From NCBI RefSeq assembly GCF_029076695.1, contig NZ_JARFIK010000002.1:930001-994000 (forward strand): DNA of 64,000 nucleotides, read 5' to 3'. The stretch's first letter is position 1. Each line of letters opens with the position of its first letter. This stretch comes from Adlercreutzia equolifaciens. Its GTDB lineage: Bacteria > Actinomycetota > Coriobacteriia > Coriobacteriales > Eggerthellaceae. A program made the translations under genes and the position numbers. Below the pieces are notes generated by a model. The model saw nothing but the letters and a program-made list of their open reading frames with translations, was not told where the DNA came from and made no database searches. This document shows positions 10,664-19,730 of this stretch, one piece after another.

Positions 10664-11968
10664 TTAGATGGTGCCGCCGTCCACCACGACGCCGTCTTGC
10701 ATGGTGGCGTAGCCGCCTACGTAGGTGTCGGTGGCGCGGCCCGTCAGCTTGGCACCGATGAAGCCCGAGTTGTTGGCCTTCGAGTAGAAGTCGCCCACTT
10801 CAACGGTCCATTCAGCCTCGGGGTCGATGACGGTGAGGTCAGCCGTGCTGCCAGCCTCCAGCTTCACCGGCTCCTGGCGCAGGATCTCACGCGGCGCCAC
10901 GGCCATGGCCTGCACCATGCGACCGTAGTCGATGACGCCGGCGCGCACCAGATGGGTAAGCACCAGGGACAGCGAGGTCTCGAGACCAGTCATGCCGAAG
11001 GGAGCCAGCTCGAACTCGCGGTCCTTCTCCCAGTCGGTATGGGGCGCATGGTCGGTGACGATGGCGTCGATCACGCCGTTCTTCAGACCCTCGATAAGTG
11101 CCGCAGCATCCTCGGCGGTGCGCAGCGGCGGGTTCACCTTGAGAGCGGTCTGATACTCGGCCGTGATGTCGTCCTCAGTGAGGAACATGTGGTGGGGGGT
11201 TACCTCGCAGGTAACAGGCAGACCCTCGGCCTTGGCCGCAGCCACCAGATCCAGGCCGCGCTTGGTGGTGATGTGCTGGATGTGCAGCGGGCAGCCGGTC
11301 AGGCGGCACAGAGCGATATCGCGGGCAATTTCCAGCTCTTCGCCCTCGGCGGGCCAACCCACCATACCCAGACGGGTGCTGGCCACGCCCTCGTTCACCT
11401 GGCCGTCGCCCACCAGGGAATCATCCTGGCAGTGAGCCATGATAACGGTGTCGAACTGCTTGGCATAGTCCATAACGCGACGCATCATACCGGCGTCCTG
11501 GATTCCGTGGCCGTCGTCGGTGAACACCGGAGCGCCATGGAGGTACATGTCGCCCATGTCCGAGAGCACCTCGCCCTTGAGATCTTTCGAGCAGGCACCG
11601 GACACGATCACGCGACACTTCCCTACCGCGGCGGCGCGGGCTTTCACGTACTCAACGGCCACGGCATCGTCAACCACCGGTGAGGTGTTGGGCATAGTGC
11701 ACACGGCAGTGAAGCCGCCATGGGCTGCAGCGCGGGTACCGGAAGCGATGTCCTCCTTCTGCTCCTGGCCCGGATCGCGGAAGTGAACGTGGAGGTCAAC
11801 CAGGCCCGGCGTGATGATCTTGCCGGTCAGATCGCGCTCCTCGCCCTTCTCCATGGTAAGGTTGTGGCCCACTTCGACAATCTTACCGTCGCGAATGAGA
11901 ATGTCGGCTACTTCATCAAGGCCAATCTGGGGGTCGACCAGGTGTGCGTTCTTAAGCATCAATGCCAT
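10664..11968 (-). CDS. pyrC: Dihydroorotase
   Basis: PyrC cyclises carbamoyl aspartate to dihydroorotate. The 434-residue product is a class I dihydroorotase: the metal-binding motif DLHVHFRDPG lies near residues 58-67, and TDHAPHT near 311-317 carries the last metal ligand Asp. The ATG at 11968 has AGGAGG upstream and overlaps the end of pyrB by 17 bases. It is the last gene of pyrR-pyrB-pyrC. All metal-site residues are visible, so this is likely an active enzyme and not a pyrC' pseudo-subunit. Confidence 0.96.
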   Translation of the reverse strand: MALMLKNAHLVDPQIGLDEVADILIRDGKIVEVGHNLTMEKGEERDLTGKIITPGLVDLHVHFRDPGQEQKEDIASGTRAAAHGGFTAVCTMPNTSPVVDDAVAVEYVKARAAAVGKCRVIVSGACSKDLKGEVLSDMGDMYLHGAPVFTDDGHGIQDAGMMRRVMDYAKQFDTVIMAHCQDDSLVGDGQVNEGVASTRLGMVGWPAEGEELEIARDIALCRLTGCPLHIQHITTKRGLDLVAAAKAEGLPVTCEVTPHHMFLTEDDITAEYQTALKVNPPLRTAEDAAALIEGLKNGVIDAIVTDHAPHTDWEKDREFELAPFGMTGLETSLSLVLTHLVRAGVIDYGRMVQAMAVAPREILRQEPVKLEAGSTADLTVIDPEAEWTVEVGDFYSKANNSGFIGAKLTGRATDTYVGGYATMQDGVVVDGGTI

Positions 11969-12896
11969 CGTTGCTACCTCCTAAGAGCAGATACAGGGCA
12001 GCCATGCGCACGAGCACGCCGGCGTAAACTTGATCGAGAATGATGGAGCGCTTCGGATGATCGGCCATGAAGCTGTCCAGCTCCACGCCGCGGTTGATGG
12101 GACCCGGATGGCAGATGGTGGCATCGGGCTTCATGAGGCGGTCACGCTCCTGGGTGAGGCCGTAGAGCAGGTTGTACTCGCGCAGATTCGGATAGGGCGC
12201 ACCCTCGAAGCGCTCGCGCTGGATGCGCAGCATGTACACCACGTCCAGCTCGGGCAGTGCCTCGTCGAGGTTGCTGGTGACATGATCGGCGCCCAGAATG
12301 TCGGGGCGGGCGGGCAGCAGCGTCGGCGGTGCGATGACCGTGACCTCGCAGCCCATGATCTTCAGTGCCGGAATAAGCGAGCCGCACACACGGGAGTGGC
12401 TGATGTCGCCCACCACGCCCACATGCAGGCCGTTCAGGTCGCCTTTCTCCTCCCAGATGGAGTACAGGTCGAGCAGCGCCTGGGTGGGATGCTGATGCTT
12501 GCCGTCGCCGGCGTCGATGACCGACACGCCGGACACGTCGGCAATTTTGCGCGGGACGCCGGCCCAGCGGTCGCGCACCACGATGCAATCGATCTTGTAG
12601 GAGCACAGCGTCTTCACGGTGTCCACGAGGCTCTCGCCCTTTACCGTGGCCGTGGAAGAGCCGCCGAAGTTCAGCGAATCGGCGGACAGGCGCTTCTCAG
12701 CAATCTCGAAGGAGGAGCGCGTACGGGTGGACGGCTCGTTGAACATGTTCACCACGGTGAAGCCCTTGAGCGTGGGCACCTTCTTGATGCGACGCTCGTT
12801 GACCTGCTTGAAGGTCTTCGCCGTTTCCAGAATGGTCATGATGTCATCAGCCGAGTACTCGGTGATGTCGATAAGATGCTTGTGATCGAAGGCCAT
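11952..12896 (-). CDS. pyrB: Aspartate carbamoyltransferase catalytic subunit
   Basis: PyrB joins carbamoyl phosphate and aspartate, the committed pyrimidine step. The 314-residue length is standard. The carbamoyl-phosphate loop PSTRTRSSFE lies near residues 55-64, and HPGPINRG occurs near residue 271. No regulatory pyrI gene is present, consistent with control through PyrR instead of allostery. The ATG lies three bases after the pyrR stop codon, with an AAGGTGAG ribosome site inside pyrR. Confidence 0.97.
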   Translation of the reverse strand: MAFDHKHLIDITEYSADDIMTILETAKTFKQVNERRIKKVPTLKGFTVVNMFNEPSTRTRSSFEIAEKRLSADSLNFGGSSTATVKGESLVDTVKTLCSYKIDCIVVRDRWAGVPRKIADVSGVSVIDAGDGKHQHPTQALLDLYSIWEEKGDLNGLHVGVVGDISHSRVCGSLIPALKIMGCEVTVIAPPTLLPARPDILGADHVTSNLDEALPELDVVYMLRIQRERFEGAPYPNLREYNLLYGLTQERDRLMKPDATICHPGPINRGVELDSFMADHPKRSIILDQVYAGVLVRMAALYLLLGGSNDGIDA

Positions 12897-12899
12897 GCC

Positions 12900-13652
<753 letters not shown>

Positions 13653-13672
13653 TCAGTGCGCTGATGTAGTTA

Positions 13673-13704
13673 CCTTGTCGGCCTCTCTGTACCGCATTTA
13701 AAGG
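13673..13704 (-). promoter_or_regulatory. PyrR-binding RNA hairpin in pyrR leader
   Basis: The transcript reads CCUU, bulge, CGGU, loop ACAGAGAG, GCCG, ACAAGG. The loop plus flank (ACAGAGAGGCC) closely matches the PyrR target of Bacillus pyr leaders. It begins within a few bases of the predicted transcription start. The copy before carA preserves every paired position. Confidence 0.88.
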
Positions 13705-13712
13705 ACGTGCTC

Positions 13713-13741
13713 AATATAGGACGCGCAACGATGACTTGCAA
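13713..13741 (-). promoter_or_regulatory. pyrR operon promoter
   Basis: Minus strand: TTGCAA (-35) and TATATT (-10) with a 17-base spacer. The predicted start near 13706 falls just upstream of the PyrR hairpin. Confidence 0.8.
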
Positions 13742-13797
13742 CCCCCATAAATGAAATATTCAATTATTTCCGCGAACGGGCACGGCGGAGAACAAAA

Positions 13798-13837
13798 ACA
13801 AAACGGGTCTGGCAGTCGCCCGCCAGACCCGTTTTGT
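13798..13837 (-). terminator. Rubrerythrin terminator
   Basis: A 16-bp perfect stem (ACAAAACGGGTCTGGC and complement) with an 8-base loop; the minus strand continues TTTTTGTT. It lies 42 bases past the rubrerythrin stop. Confidence 0.9.
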
Positions 13838-13879
13838 CAACATAGTCCATTCGTCCCGCTAGGCGAACGGAACAAGAAC

Positions 13880-14419
13880 TTAGTAGTTCTCGGCGCGAAT
13901 CTCGAAATGACCCTGGGGATGATCGCACACAGGGCAGCGCTCCGGCGGCTCAGTGCCGATATGGATGTGGCCGCACACGGTGCACACCCACACCTTGACC
14001 TCATTGCGACGGAAGACCTCGTCGTTGTTGATGCGATCCATCAACGCCTGGAAGCGCTCCTCGTGAGTGAGCTCGATCTTCGCCAGCATCTCGAACCAGT
14101 TCGCCAGATCAACGAAGCCCTCCTCGCGGGCATCGGCGGCGAACTTCTGATAGGCGTCAACACCCTCGGCTTCCTCGGAAGCCTTGGCGGCCTTCAGATT
14201 GTCCATGGTATGCGGCACGGCGTCGTCATGCAGCTTCTTGAACAGCAGCTTGGCATGATGCAGCTCATTGCCGGCCGTTTCGTTGAAGATCTCGGAGATC
14301 TGCGTGTAACCGTCCTTGGCAGCCTGCTGGCCGTAGAAAGTGTACTCGCAGTAAGCACGGCACTCCAGATCAAGGGCCGTTTCAATGTTCTTCCAGGACT
14401 GGGAATCTTTCAGCTCCAT
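13880..14419 (-). CDS. rbr: Rubrerythrin
   Basis: Rubrerythrin reduces hydrogen peroxide in anaerobes using a di-iron centre fed by a rubredoxin-type iron. The 179-residue protein has the four-helix ferritin-like domain first: E-x2-AYCEY (ECRAYCEY, 19-26), E-x2-H (ELHH, 52-55) and a second pair with ELTHEERF (115-122). The C-terminal rubredoxin-like domain has CTVCG near 145-149 and CPVC near 161-164, preceded by GTEPPER. The start has AAAGGAG upstream. It is monocistronic, with its own terminator; a promoter is not obvious by eye. It acts in the cytoplasm, and its electron donor (a rubredoxin or NADH system) is not encoded nearby. Confidence 0.95.
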   Translation of the reverse strand: MELKDSQSWKNIETALDLECRAYCEYTFYGQQAAKDGYTQISEIFNETAGNELHHAKLLFKKLHDDAVPHTMDNLKAAKASEEAEGVDAYQKFAADAREEGFVDLANWFEMLAKIELTHEERFQALMDRINNDEVFRRNEVKVWVCTVCGHIHIGTEPPERCPVCDHPQGHFEIRAENY

Positions 14420-14611
14420 CGGTCCACTCCTTTCAGGGCGCGGTCATAGGGGCTGCGCCAGTTGACTGACTCCATACTGAACCGATTCGATGACTTGATT
14501 CCTCAGAAAGAAAACCAGAAACCCCAACGTTACCAAACGTTAGAAAACCCGATACCCACCCTTCCCCGAAGGCTCAACCTGAAGGTTGCCCCCTCTTCAA
14601 GAGCCGAGTAG

Positions 14612-14769
14612 CCCCCTCGCCGCCCGAACCCCCGAAGGGCACCGTCTGAACACCAAAAACAAAAAGCGGCCAAAGGCCGCCCCGTAAAAGCATGAAGTAG
14701 CGCAGCGCCCGAGCGAAGCGAGTCAGCGAAGCGGCGCGTGCCCGGAGCGGGGTTCGGGCGGCGAGGGGG
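14612..14769. repeat. Inverted-repeat element A with shared 48-bp core
   Basis: Perfect 21-bp arms lie at 14612-14632 and 14749-14769 (CCCCCTCGCCGCCCG... and complement). Between them are a small AAGCGGCC/GGCCGCC hairpin (about 14664-14681) and a 48-bp core at 14687-14734 that recurs at 47485-47532 with two mismatches. It lies between rubrerythrin and the cytochrome gene and encodes nothing recognisable. Confidence 0.8.
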
Positions 14770-14794
14770 CGGACGAGCAACTCGGAGGAACAAA

Positions 14795-14830
14795 GCAAGA
14801 GGGCCGCCCAAATGGACGGCCCTCAAGGAA
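14795..14830 (-). terminator. Terminator of the multihaem cytochrome gene
   Basis: Stem GAGGGCCGTCC / GGGCGGCCCTC (one wobble) with loop ATTT at 14799-14824, followed on the minus strand by TTGCTTTG. It lies just after the cytochrome stop. Confidence 0.75.
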
Positions 14831-14850
14831 AAGCATCAGTCAGTTAAGAC

Positions 14851-15582
14851 CTATTCGCCCTCCTGCACCTGCTTCAACAGCGTCTTGTTCTCGGCGGCAG
14901 TGATCCAGCCGTCGGGAATGTCAGCGTCGTTGTGGCAGCTGGAGCAGTAGTTCACCGACGCGCGGTGAGCCTTGTGGCACTCGCTGCACTCGACGGTGCC
15001 GTGCTGAGCCACATGGGGGTTGCGCTTCATGTCGGACGTGGCCTTGGCCAGGTCGTCGCGCGTCATGTTGTGGCACGCCTCGTTGAGGCAGAACTCGTCG
15101 GCCGGAATGCCGCGAGCCTCGGTGAGCTCGGCCAGGGTGCGCTCGGGAGGCACCATCAGGCCCGTCTGGGTATGCCAGACCTCATAGTTGCCGGTGACCC
15201 AGGACATGCCCTCGGAAATCTGCTCGCTCAAAGTGGGCACGTGGCAGGACAGGCAGGTGTCGCCGTTCTGAGCGCGATGGAGCGGAGCCATCATAGCGCT
15301 GGCGTTGGTGACCTCGTTGCCCCACTTGTCGGTGGAGGCCATGTCGACCTCAGCCTCGTAGGTGGGCAGATAGGCATCCATGGGGGTGTGGCAAATGGCG
15401 TTGCAGAAGCTGGGCTGCTCATGCCAGACCCAGAAACCGGCGCCGGCCACCACAACGACAGCGACAACTACGCCGACGATGATGGGCCACTTCTTCTTGC
15501 CCTTTTTCTTTGCCTTGGGAGCCTGCTCCGCGGCCGCAGCGGTATCGGGAGCAGCTACCTCGGCCTTCTCTTCTTCCGTCAT
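14851..15582 (-). CDS. Membrane-anchored multihaem c-type cytochrome
   Basis: An extracytoplasmic electron-transfer protein. From the chosen ATG at 15582 (243 residues) there is a Lys-rich inner end, one membrane helix at 32-53, then five haem-binding motifs: CNAICH (60-65, CX3CH), CLSCH (110-114), CLNEACH (165-171, CX4CH), CSECH (199-203) and CSSCH (213-217). The spacing of the first and third is non-standard. This resembles NrfH/cytochrome c3-like quinol oxidases of Eggerthellaceae. An upstream ATG at 15618 with AAGGAGG is an alternative start (255 residues). There is no partner reductase or haem-ligation gene next to it. It is flanked by its own terminator and a possible promoter at 15726-15754, so it is probably monocistronic. 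Confidence 0.85.
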   Translation of the reverse strand: MTEEEKAEVAAPDTAAAAEQAPKAKKKGKKKWPIIVGVVVAVVVVAGAGFWVWHEQPSFCNAICHTPMDAYLPTYEAEVDMASTDKWGNEVTNASAMMAPLHRAQNGDTCLSCHVPTLSEQISEGMSWVTGNYEVWHTQTGLMVPPERTLAELTEARGIPADEFCLNEACHNMTRDDLAKATSDMKRNPHVAQHGTVECSECHKAHRASVNYCSSCHNDADIPDGWITAAENKTLLKQVQEGE

Positions 15583-15725
15583 ACATCCATCCTTCCAGCT
15601 TGGAACTTCAGACGCCATCGCGCCTCCTTCTTGTAAGGCTGGTGGGATCGGCCCTCCCCAGCAGATCCACATCAAAGCCAATGGGCACAGGTGCACCAAA
15701 AAAACCTTGTATCAGCCTCAAACGT

Positions 15726-15754
15726 ATAATAACCGAATTCCCATAAAAGGTCAG
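15726..15754 (-). promoter_or_regulatory. Possible promoter of cytochrome gene
   Basis: Minus strand: CTGACC and TATTAT with 17 bases between. The remaining bases of the 330-base gap 15583-15912 hold only this and the terminator at 15871-15899. Confidence 0.35.
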
Positions 15755-15870
15755 CAGAAACGTCACCCTTTAGAGGGATTTTTCCCTTAAACAAGAATCA
15801 CCGTCGGTGGACGGCGATTCCCTTGAGTGCCTTGATTTTATTCAACAGCTCCTTATTGCTGCTCTGTCAA

Positions 15871-15899
15871 ACAAAAGGACCCGGATAATCCGGGTCCTT
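15871..15899 (-). terminator. Terminator after acyl-CoA ligase 1
   Basis: Perfect 11-bp stem AAGGACCCGGA / TCCGGGTCCTT with a 3-base loop, followed by TTTGTTTG on the minus strand. Confidence 0.9.
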
Positions 15900-15912
15900 C
15901 GTAGTCGTGACG

Positions 15913-17586
15913 TTAGTCCATCACACCGTCGGTCTGTCGGATAAGCTTGCGCTTGATCTTGCCGCCGATGGTCTTGGGCAGTTCGTCGGTGTACTCGATG
16001 ATACGCGGGTACTTATAGGGGGCCGTGGTCTTCTTCACGTGCTCCTGCAGCTCGCGCGTCAGGGCCTCGGTACCCTCGTAGCCCTTGGCGAGCACCACCG
16101 TGGCCTTCACCACTTTGCCTCGGATGGGGTCGGGGGCGGCCGTTACGGCGCACTCGATAACGGCCGGGTGCTCCACCAGGGCGCTCTCCACTTCGAAAGG
16201 CCCGATGCGGTAGCCGGAGCACTTGATGACGTCGTCGTCGCGACCCACAAAGAAGCAGTAGCCGTCCGAGTCGCGCCAAGCCAGATCGTGGAGGTTGTAG
16301 TACTCCCCTCCCACGGCCTCTTCCGTACGCTCGGGATTCTTGTAATAACCCACGAACAGACCGGGAGGATAAGCCTCCTTCAGACCGGTAACGCAGATGG
16401 CGCCCTCTTCGCCGTCCTCCACTTCGCGGCCATCGTCGTCGAGCAGCTTCACGTTGAGCAGCGGCGACGGTTTGCCCATGGAACCCGGGCGCGGCTCGAT
16501 CCAAGGGAAGGTGGCCAGCAGCACGGGGCCTTCCGTCTGGCCGAAGCCCTCGCGGATCTTCTTGCCCGTCAGACGCTCCCACTGAATGGTCACCTCGGCG
16601 TTCAGCGGCTCGCCGGCGGTGGCGAAGTTCTTCACGCTGGACAGATCATAGGACTCCACGTCTTCCTGGAGCATGAAACGATACATGGTGGGCGGAGCGC
16701 AGAAGGTGGAGAGCTGGTAGTCCTGGATCTTCTGCAGCAGCTTCGTGGGCACGAATTTATCCATGTCGTAGGCGAAGATAGTGGCCCCGGAAATCCACTG
16801 GCCGTAGATCTTGCCCCAGCCGAATTTAGCCCAGCCGGAATCGGTGACGGTCATGTGCAGTTCGTTCTCGCGCACCTGCTGCCAGTACTTGGCCGTGATG
16901 ATGTGTCCCAGCGGATGGGCGAAGTTGTGCTCCACCGCCTTGGGATTGCCCGTGGTGCCGCTGGTGAAGTACATGAGCATGATGTCCTTCGAGGTGACGC
17001 CGGCCTCGCCCGTGGGGCGCTCGAAGGTGTCGGGGAACCCGTCGATGAGCTGGTCGAAGTCGATCCAGCCCTCGCGGGAGCCGTCCACGATGAACTTCGC
17101 CAAAATGGAGGGGCACTCGGGCATGGCCTGCTCTACCTGGCTGCACACGTAGTCGTCGTTTACGGCCACAATAGCCTTCACGTCGGCACTGTTCACGCGA
17201 TAGGCCACGTCCTTCTTCGTCAGCTGCAGCGACGCCGGAATGATGGTGGCGCCCAGCTTGCACAGGGCCACGGCGCAGATCCAGTACTCCCAGCGACGGC
17301 GCAGGATGCACATAACCACGTCGCCCTTGCCAATGCCCAGATCGGCGAAGGCGTTGGCGGCCTGGTTGGACAGCTTCTTGATGTCGGTGAAAGTGAAAAC
17401 ACGCTCCTCGCCGGCGTCGTTGCACCACAGCAGGGCGCGCTTATCGGGCTCTACCTCGGCCCACTCGTCTACCACGTCGAAGCCGAAGTTGAAGGCCTCC
17501 GGCACTTCGATCTTGAAGTTCTCCGCAAAGTCCTCGTAGGAGTCGAACTCGATCCTCGGGCAGTACTTCTTCAAAACGTGATCCAT
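15913..17586 (-). CDS. AMP-forming acyl-CoA ligase (acetyl-CoA synthetase superfamily)
   Basis: The enzyme activates a carboxylic acid with ATP and CoA, or runs in reverse. The ANL-family P-loop YFTSGTTGNPKAVEHN is visible near residues 200-215, the A5 motif GFGQTEGP near 334-341 and the C-terminal catalytic Lys region KTIGGKIKRK near 540-549. The length of 557 residues fits the medium-chain/aryl-acid subgroup more than acetyl-CoA synthetase. It is the last gene downstream of a 2-oxoacid:ferredoxin oxidoreductase cluster and of an XRE-cupin gene; a similar ligase lies at the other end (21834-23624). Substrates are probably branched-chain, aryl or related acyl groups produced by that oxidoreductase. 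The start has no strong ribosome site. Confidence 0.9.
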   Translation of the reverse strand: MDHVLKKYCPRIEFDSYEDFAENFKIEVPEAFNFGFDVVDEWAEVEPDKRALLWCNDAGEERVFTFTDIKKLSNQAANAFADLGIGKGDVVMCILRRRWEYWICAVALCKLGATIIPASLQLTKKDVAYRVNSADVKAIVAVNDDYVCSQVEQAMPECPSILAKFIVDGSREGWIDFDQLIDGFPDTFERPTGEAGVTSKDIMLMYFTSGTTGNPKAVEHNFAHPLGHIITAKYWQQVRENELHMTVTDSGWAKFGWGKIYGQWISGATIFAYDMDKFVPTKLLQKIQDYQLSTFCAPPTMYRFMLQEDVESYDLSSVKNFATAGEPLNAEVTIQWERLTGKKIREGFGQTEGPVLLATFPWIEPRPGSMGKPSPLLNVKLLDDDGREVEDGEEGAICVTGLKEAYPPGLFVGYYKNPERTEEAVGGEYYNLHDLAWRDSDGYCFFVGRDDDVIKCSGYRIGPFEVESALVEHPAVIECAVTAAPDPIRGKVVKATVVLAKGYEGTEALTRELQEHVKKTTAPYKYPRIIEYTDELPKTIGGKIKRKLIRQTDGVMD

Positions 17587-17625
17587 GATGCTCTCTTTGT
17601 CTTCCTTGCTTCTCTTTGTCTGTCC

Positions 17626-17743
17626 GCCCGGCGCTTCCGGGTATCCTGATTCGCTCAGACAGTCCTCGCTTTGTGAAAATGTCCACTGGACATTTTCAGT
17701 CGCTGCGGAACTCGCTCGGTCAGGACACCCGAAATCGCCGGGC
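17626..17743. repeat. 118-bp inverted-repeat element C
   Basis: Outer arms of 24 bp (17626-17649 and 17720-17743; GCCCGGCG, four variable bases, CGGGTRTCCTGA) enclose a perfect inner palindrome at 17675-17697 with 11-base arms GAAAATGTCCA around one C. It fills most of the gap between the XRE-cupin gene and acyl-CoA ligase 1. It could be an mRNA hairpin, a mobile miniature element or an operator. Confidence 0.75.
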
Positions 17744-17783
17744 TGCTCTTACAACTACGAAAGAATCCTCTAGCTGAGGGTTG

Positions 17784-18335
17784 CTACTCCGCAATAATCG
17801 TGATGAACTTACAGGGTTGGGTACCGTTGCAGCGTTGGCCGTGGGGGTACTCGGGGTTGAAGTAGATGCTGTCTCCGGCGTTCAGCTCGATGTCGCGATC
17901 GCCGAAGGTGAGGATCATCGATCCCTCCAGCACGTAGTTGAACTCCTGGCCGCGATGCTCCACCAGCTCGGCCGCGTCCTCGCCGGGCTCCAGAATGACC
18001 AGCAACGGCTGCATGATCTTATGAGAGTAGCGGCTGGCCATGTCCTCGTAGTGATAGCCGGGATAGCGCTCCACCTCTTCGGTTTCGCCATGGCGCACCA
18101 CATGATAAGTGTTGAGCTTCGGTGCGGTGCCGGTGAGTACCTCGGCCAAGTCCACGTTGAACTTCGTGGCCATGTGATACACCGCCGAAATGGGGATGTC
18201 GACGCCGGTTTCCTCCCAGGAGCGATAGGTGTCGATGTCGACGCCCAGCTCCTCAGCCATGGTGTGGCGCGACACATCGCAGGCCTCGCGGAGGCCCTGG
18301 ATGCGCATGCCCAGCTCTTGCAGATTCTCTTCCAT
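17784..18335 (-). CDS. XRE-family regulator with C-terminal cupin domain
   Basis: A 183-residue one-component regulator. The N-terminal helix-turn-helix covers about residues 7-62 (MRIQGLREACDVSRHTMAEEL then DIDTYRSWE). The C-terminal cupin covers roughly 105-180, with VEHRGQEFNYVLEGSM and a closing YFNPEYPHGQRC stretch; it probably senses a small carboxylate or acyl compound. Ten bases after the vorC-like stop, with AAGGAG at the start. A paralogue with the same architecture heads the cluster at 23700-24284. Regulators of this type commonly sit with the metabolic genes they control, so local control of the oxidoreductase and ligases is likely. Confidence 0.9.
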   Translation of the reverse strand: MEENLQELGMRIQGLREACDVSRHTMAEELGVDIDTYRSWEETGVDIPISAVYHMATKFNVDLAEVLTGTAPKLNTYHVVRHGETEEVERYPGYHYEDMASRYSHKIMQPLLVILEPGEDAAELVEHRGQEFNYVLEGSMILTFGDRDIELNAGDSIYFNPEYPHGQRCNGTQPCKFITIIAE

Positions 18336-18344
18336 GATGGCTCC

Positions 18345-18881
18345 TTAAGCGTTGAGGCCGATTTCGATGGCGGTACGGTTCTGCTCCAGCTTCTCGGGCT
18401 TCGAGGCGGGCACCACCTTGGCAATGGCGGCATCGAGGGACGCGCGCTCGCAGAACTGGGTTTCCTTCCACAGCTTGCCGATGAGCACGATGTTGGAAAG
18501 GCCCTTGAGCCCCTGCTCCTCGCAGAGCTTCGTGGCTGGAATGCCGATGACGTTCACACCCTCGCGCTCCGACACATTGGGCACCATGGCGGTGTCGACG
18601 ATGACCGTCCCGCCTTCCACCACCGTGTCGAGGAACTTGTCGAAGGAGGGCTGGTTCAGGGCAATGAGCGCATTGGGATGCAGCACGAGCGGGCTGCCGA
18701 TGGGCTCGCCGGACAGCGTAACCGAGCAGTTGGCCGTGCCGCCGCGCATCTCGGGGCCGTAGGAGGGCATCCAGGACACCTCGCGATCCTCGGCCAATCC
18801 CGCCATGGCGATAACTTTGCCGGCGAACAGCGACCCCTGGCCGCCGAAGCCGGCCACGACGCATTGCAGATCGTTGCTCAT
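18345..18881 (-). CDS. 2-oxoacid:ferredoxin oxidoreductase, gamma subunit
   Basis: This is the gamma subunit of a four-subunit ketoacid:ferredoxin oxidoreductase (VOR/KOR type). The 178-residue protein opens with VVAGFGGQGSLFAGKVIAMAG, the family glycine-rich motif, followed by SYGPEMRGGTANCSV. I start at the ATG at 18881 (MSNDLQ): it overlaps the beta-subunit stop by one base as TAATG, and the longer frame is an artefact inside the beta gene. Gene order is delta, alpha, beta, gamma. The complex cleaves a 2-oxoacid with CoA to acyl-CoA, CO2 and reduced ferredoxin in the cytoplasm. Confidence 0.92.
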   Translation of the reverse strand: MSNDLQCVVAGFGGQGSLFAGKVIAMAGLAEDREVSWMPSYGPEMRGGTANCSVTLSGEPIGSPLVLHPNALIALNQPSFDKFLDTVVEGGTVIVDTAMVPNVSEREGVNVIGIPATKLCEEQGLKGLSNIVLIGKLWKETQFCERASLDAAIAKVVPASKPEKLEQNRTAIEIGLNA

Positions 18882-19729
18882 TAGTTCTCCCCCTTCTTCT
18901 CGGGATGGGCGATGGGGCAGTCGGCGTTGCGGGCCGCAGCCGCCTCGGCGGCGTTGGCGAAGCCGTCGGCCACCACGTCGCGGTACACGCCGAGCGGATA
19001 GTACGGCAGCATGTTCTCGCGCATCCACTCAAAGGCGCCCTGCGGGGTCATGCCCCAGTTGGTGGGGCAGGTGGACACCACTTCGATGAAGGAGTAGCCC
19101 ACACCGTCGATCTGGTTCTGGAACGCCTTCTTGATGGCCTTCTTCGCCTTGCGCACGTTCTTCGGCGTATCCACCGTGACGCGCTCGATGTAGGCCGGGC
19201 CGTCCAGGGAGCTGAGCAGCTCGCACACACGGATGGGGTTGCCCGCCGTGGTTACATCGCGGCCGTAGGGGCTCGTCTGCGTCACCTGGTTCGGCAGCGA
19301 GGTGGGGGCCATCTGGCCGCCGGTCATGCCGTAGATGGCGTTGTTGATGAAGATGACGGTGATGTTCTCACCGCGGGTAGCGGCATGAATGGTCTCGGCC
19401 ATACCGATGGAGGCCAAGTCGCCGTCGCCCTGATAGGAGAAGACCACCTTGTTCGGCTGCACGCGCTTGACCGCCGTGGCCACCGCGGGAGCACGGCCGT
19501 GAGCCGCCTCGATCATGTCGCAGCCGAAGAAGTCGTAGGAGATAACGGCGCAGCCGACGGGCGCCACGCCGATGGTGTCGCCCTCGATGCCCAGCTCGTC
19601 CATGACCTCGCACATCGTACGCTCCACAATGCCGTGGGGGCAGCCCGGGCAGAAGTTCGTCACCACGGGCAAAAGGGACTTGGGACGCTCGTAAACGACC
19701 TTGAGTTCCTTCTCGGTTGTCTCGGCCAT
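18881..19729 (-). CDS. 2-oxoacid:ferredoxin oxidoreductase, beta (TPP-binding) subunit
   Basis: The thiamine-diphosphate subunit, 282 residues from the ATG at 19729. An early CPGCPHG motif (about residues 28-34) is typical of TPP-beta subunits, and the TPP/Mg motif is GDGDLASIG followed by an INNAIYGMTGGQ segment. The frame also begins at a GTG at 19738, but AGGTGAG is correctly spaced only for 19729. The start lies one base beyond the alpha stop and the end overlaps the gamma start, so the subunits are translationally coupled. Substrate (2-oxoisovalerate, 2-oxoglutarate or an aryl-2-oxoacid) is not settled by these motifs. Confidence 0.94.
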   Translation of the reverse strand: MAETTEKELKVVYERPKSLLPVVTNFCPGCPHGIVERTMCEVMDELGIEGDTIGVAPVGCAVISYDFFGCDMIEAAHGRAPAVATAVKRVQPNKVVFSYQGDGDLASIGMAETIHAATRGENITVIFINNAIYGMTGGQMAPTSLPNQVTQTSPYGRDVTTAGNPIRVCELLSSLDGPAYIERVTVDTPKNVRKAKKAIKKAFQNQIDGVGYSFIEVVSTCPTNWGMTPQGAFEWMRENMLPYYPLGVYRDVVADGFANAAEAAAARNADCPIAHPEKKGEN

Positions 19730-19730
19730 G

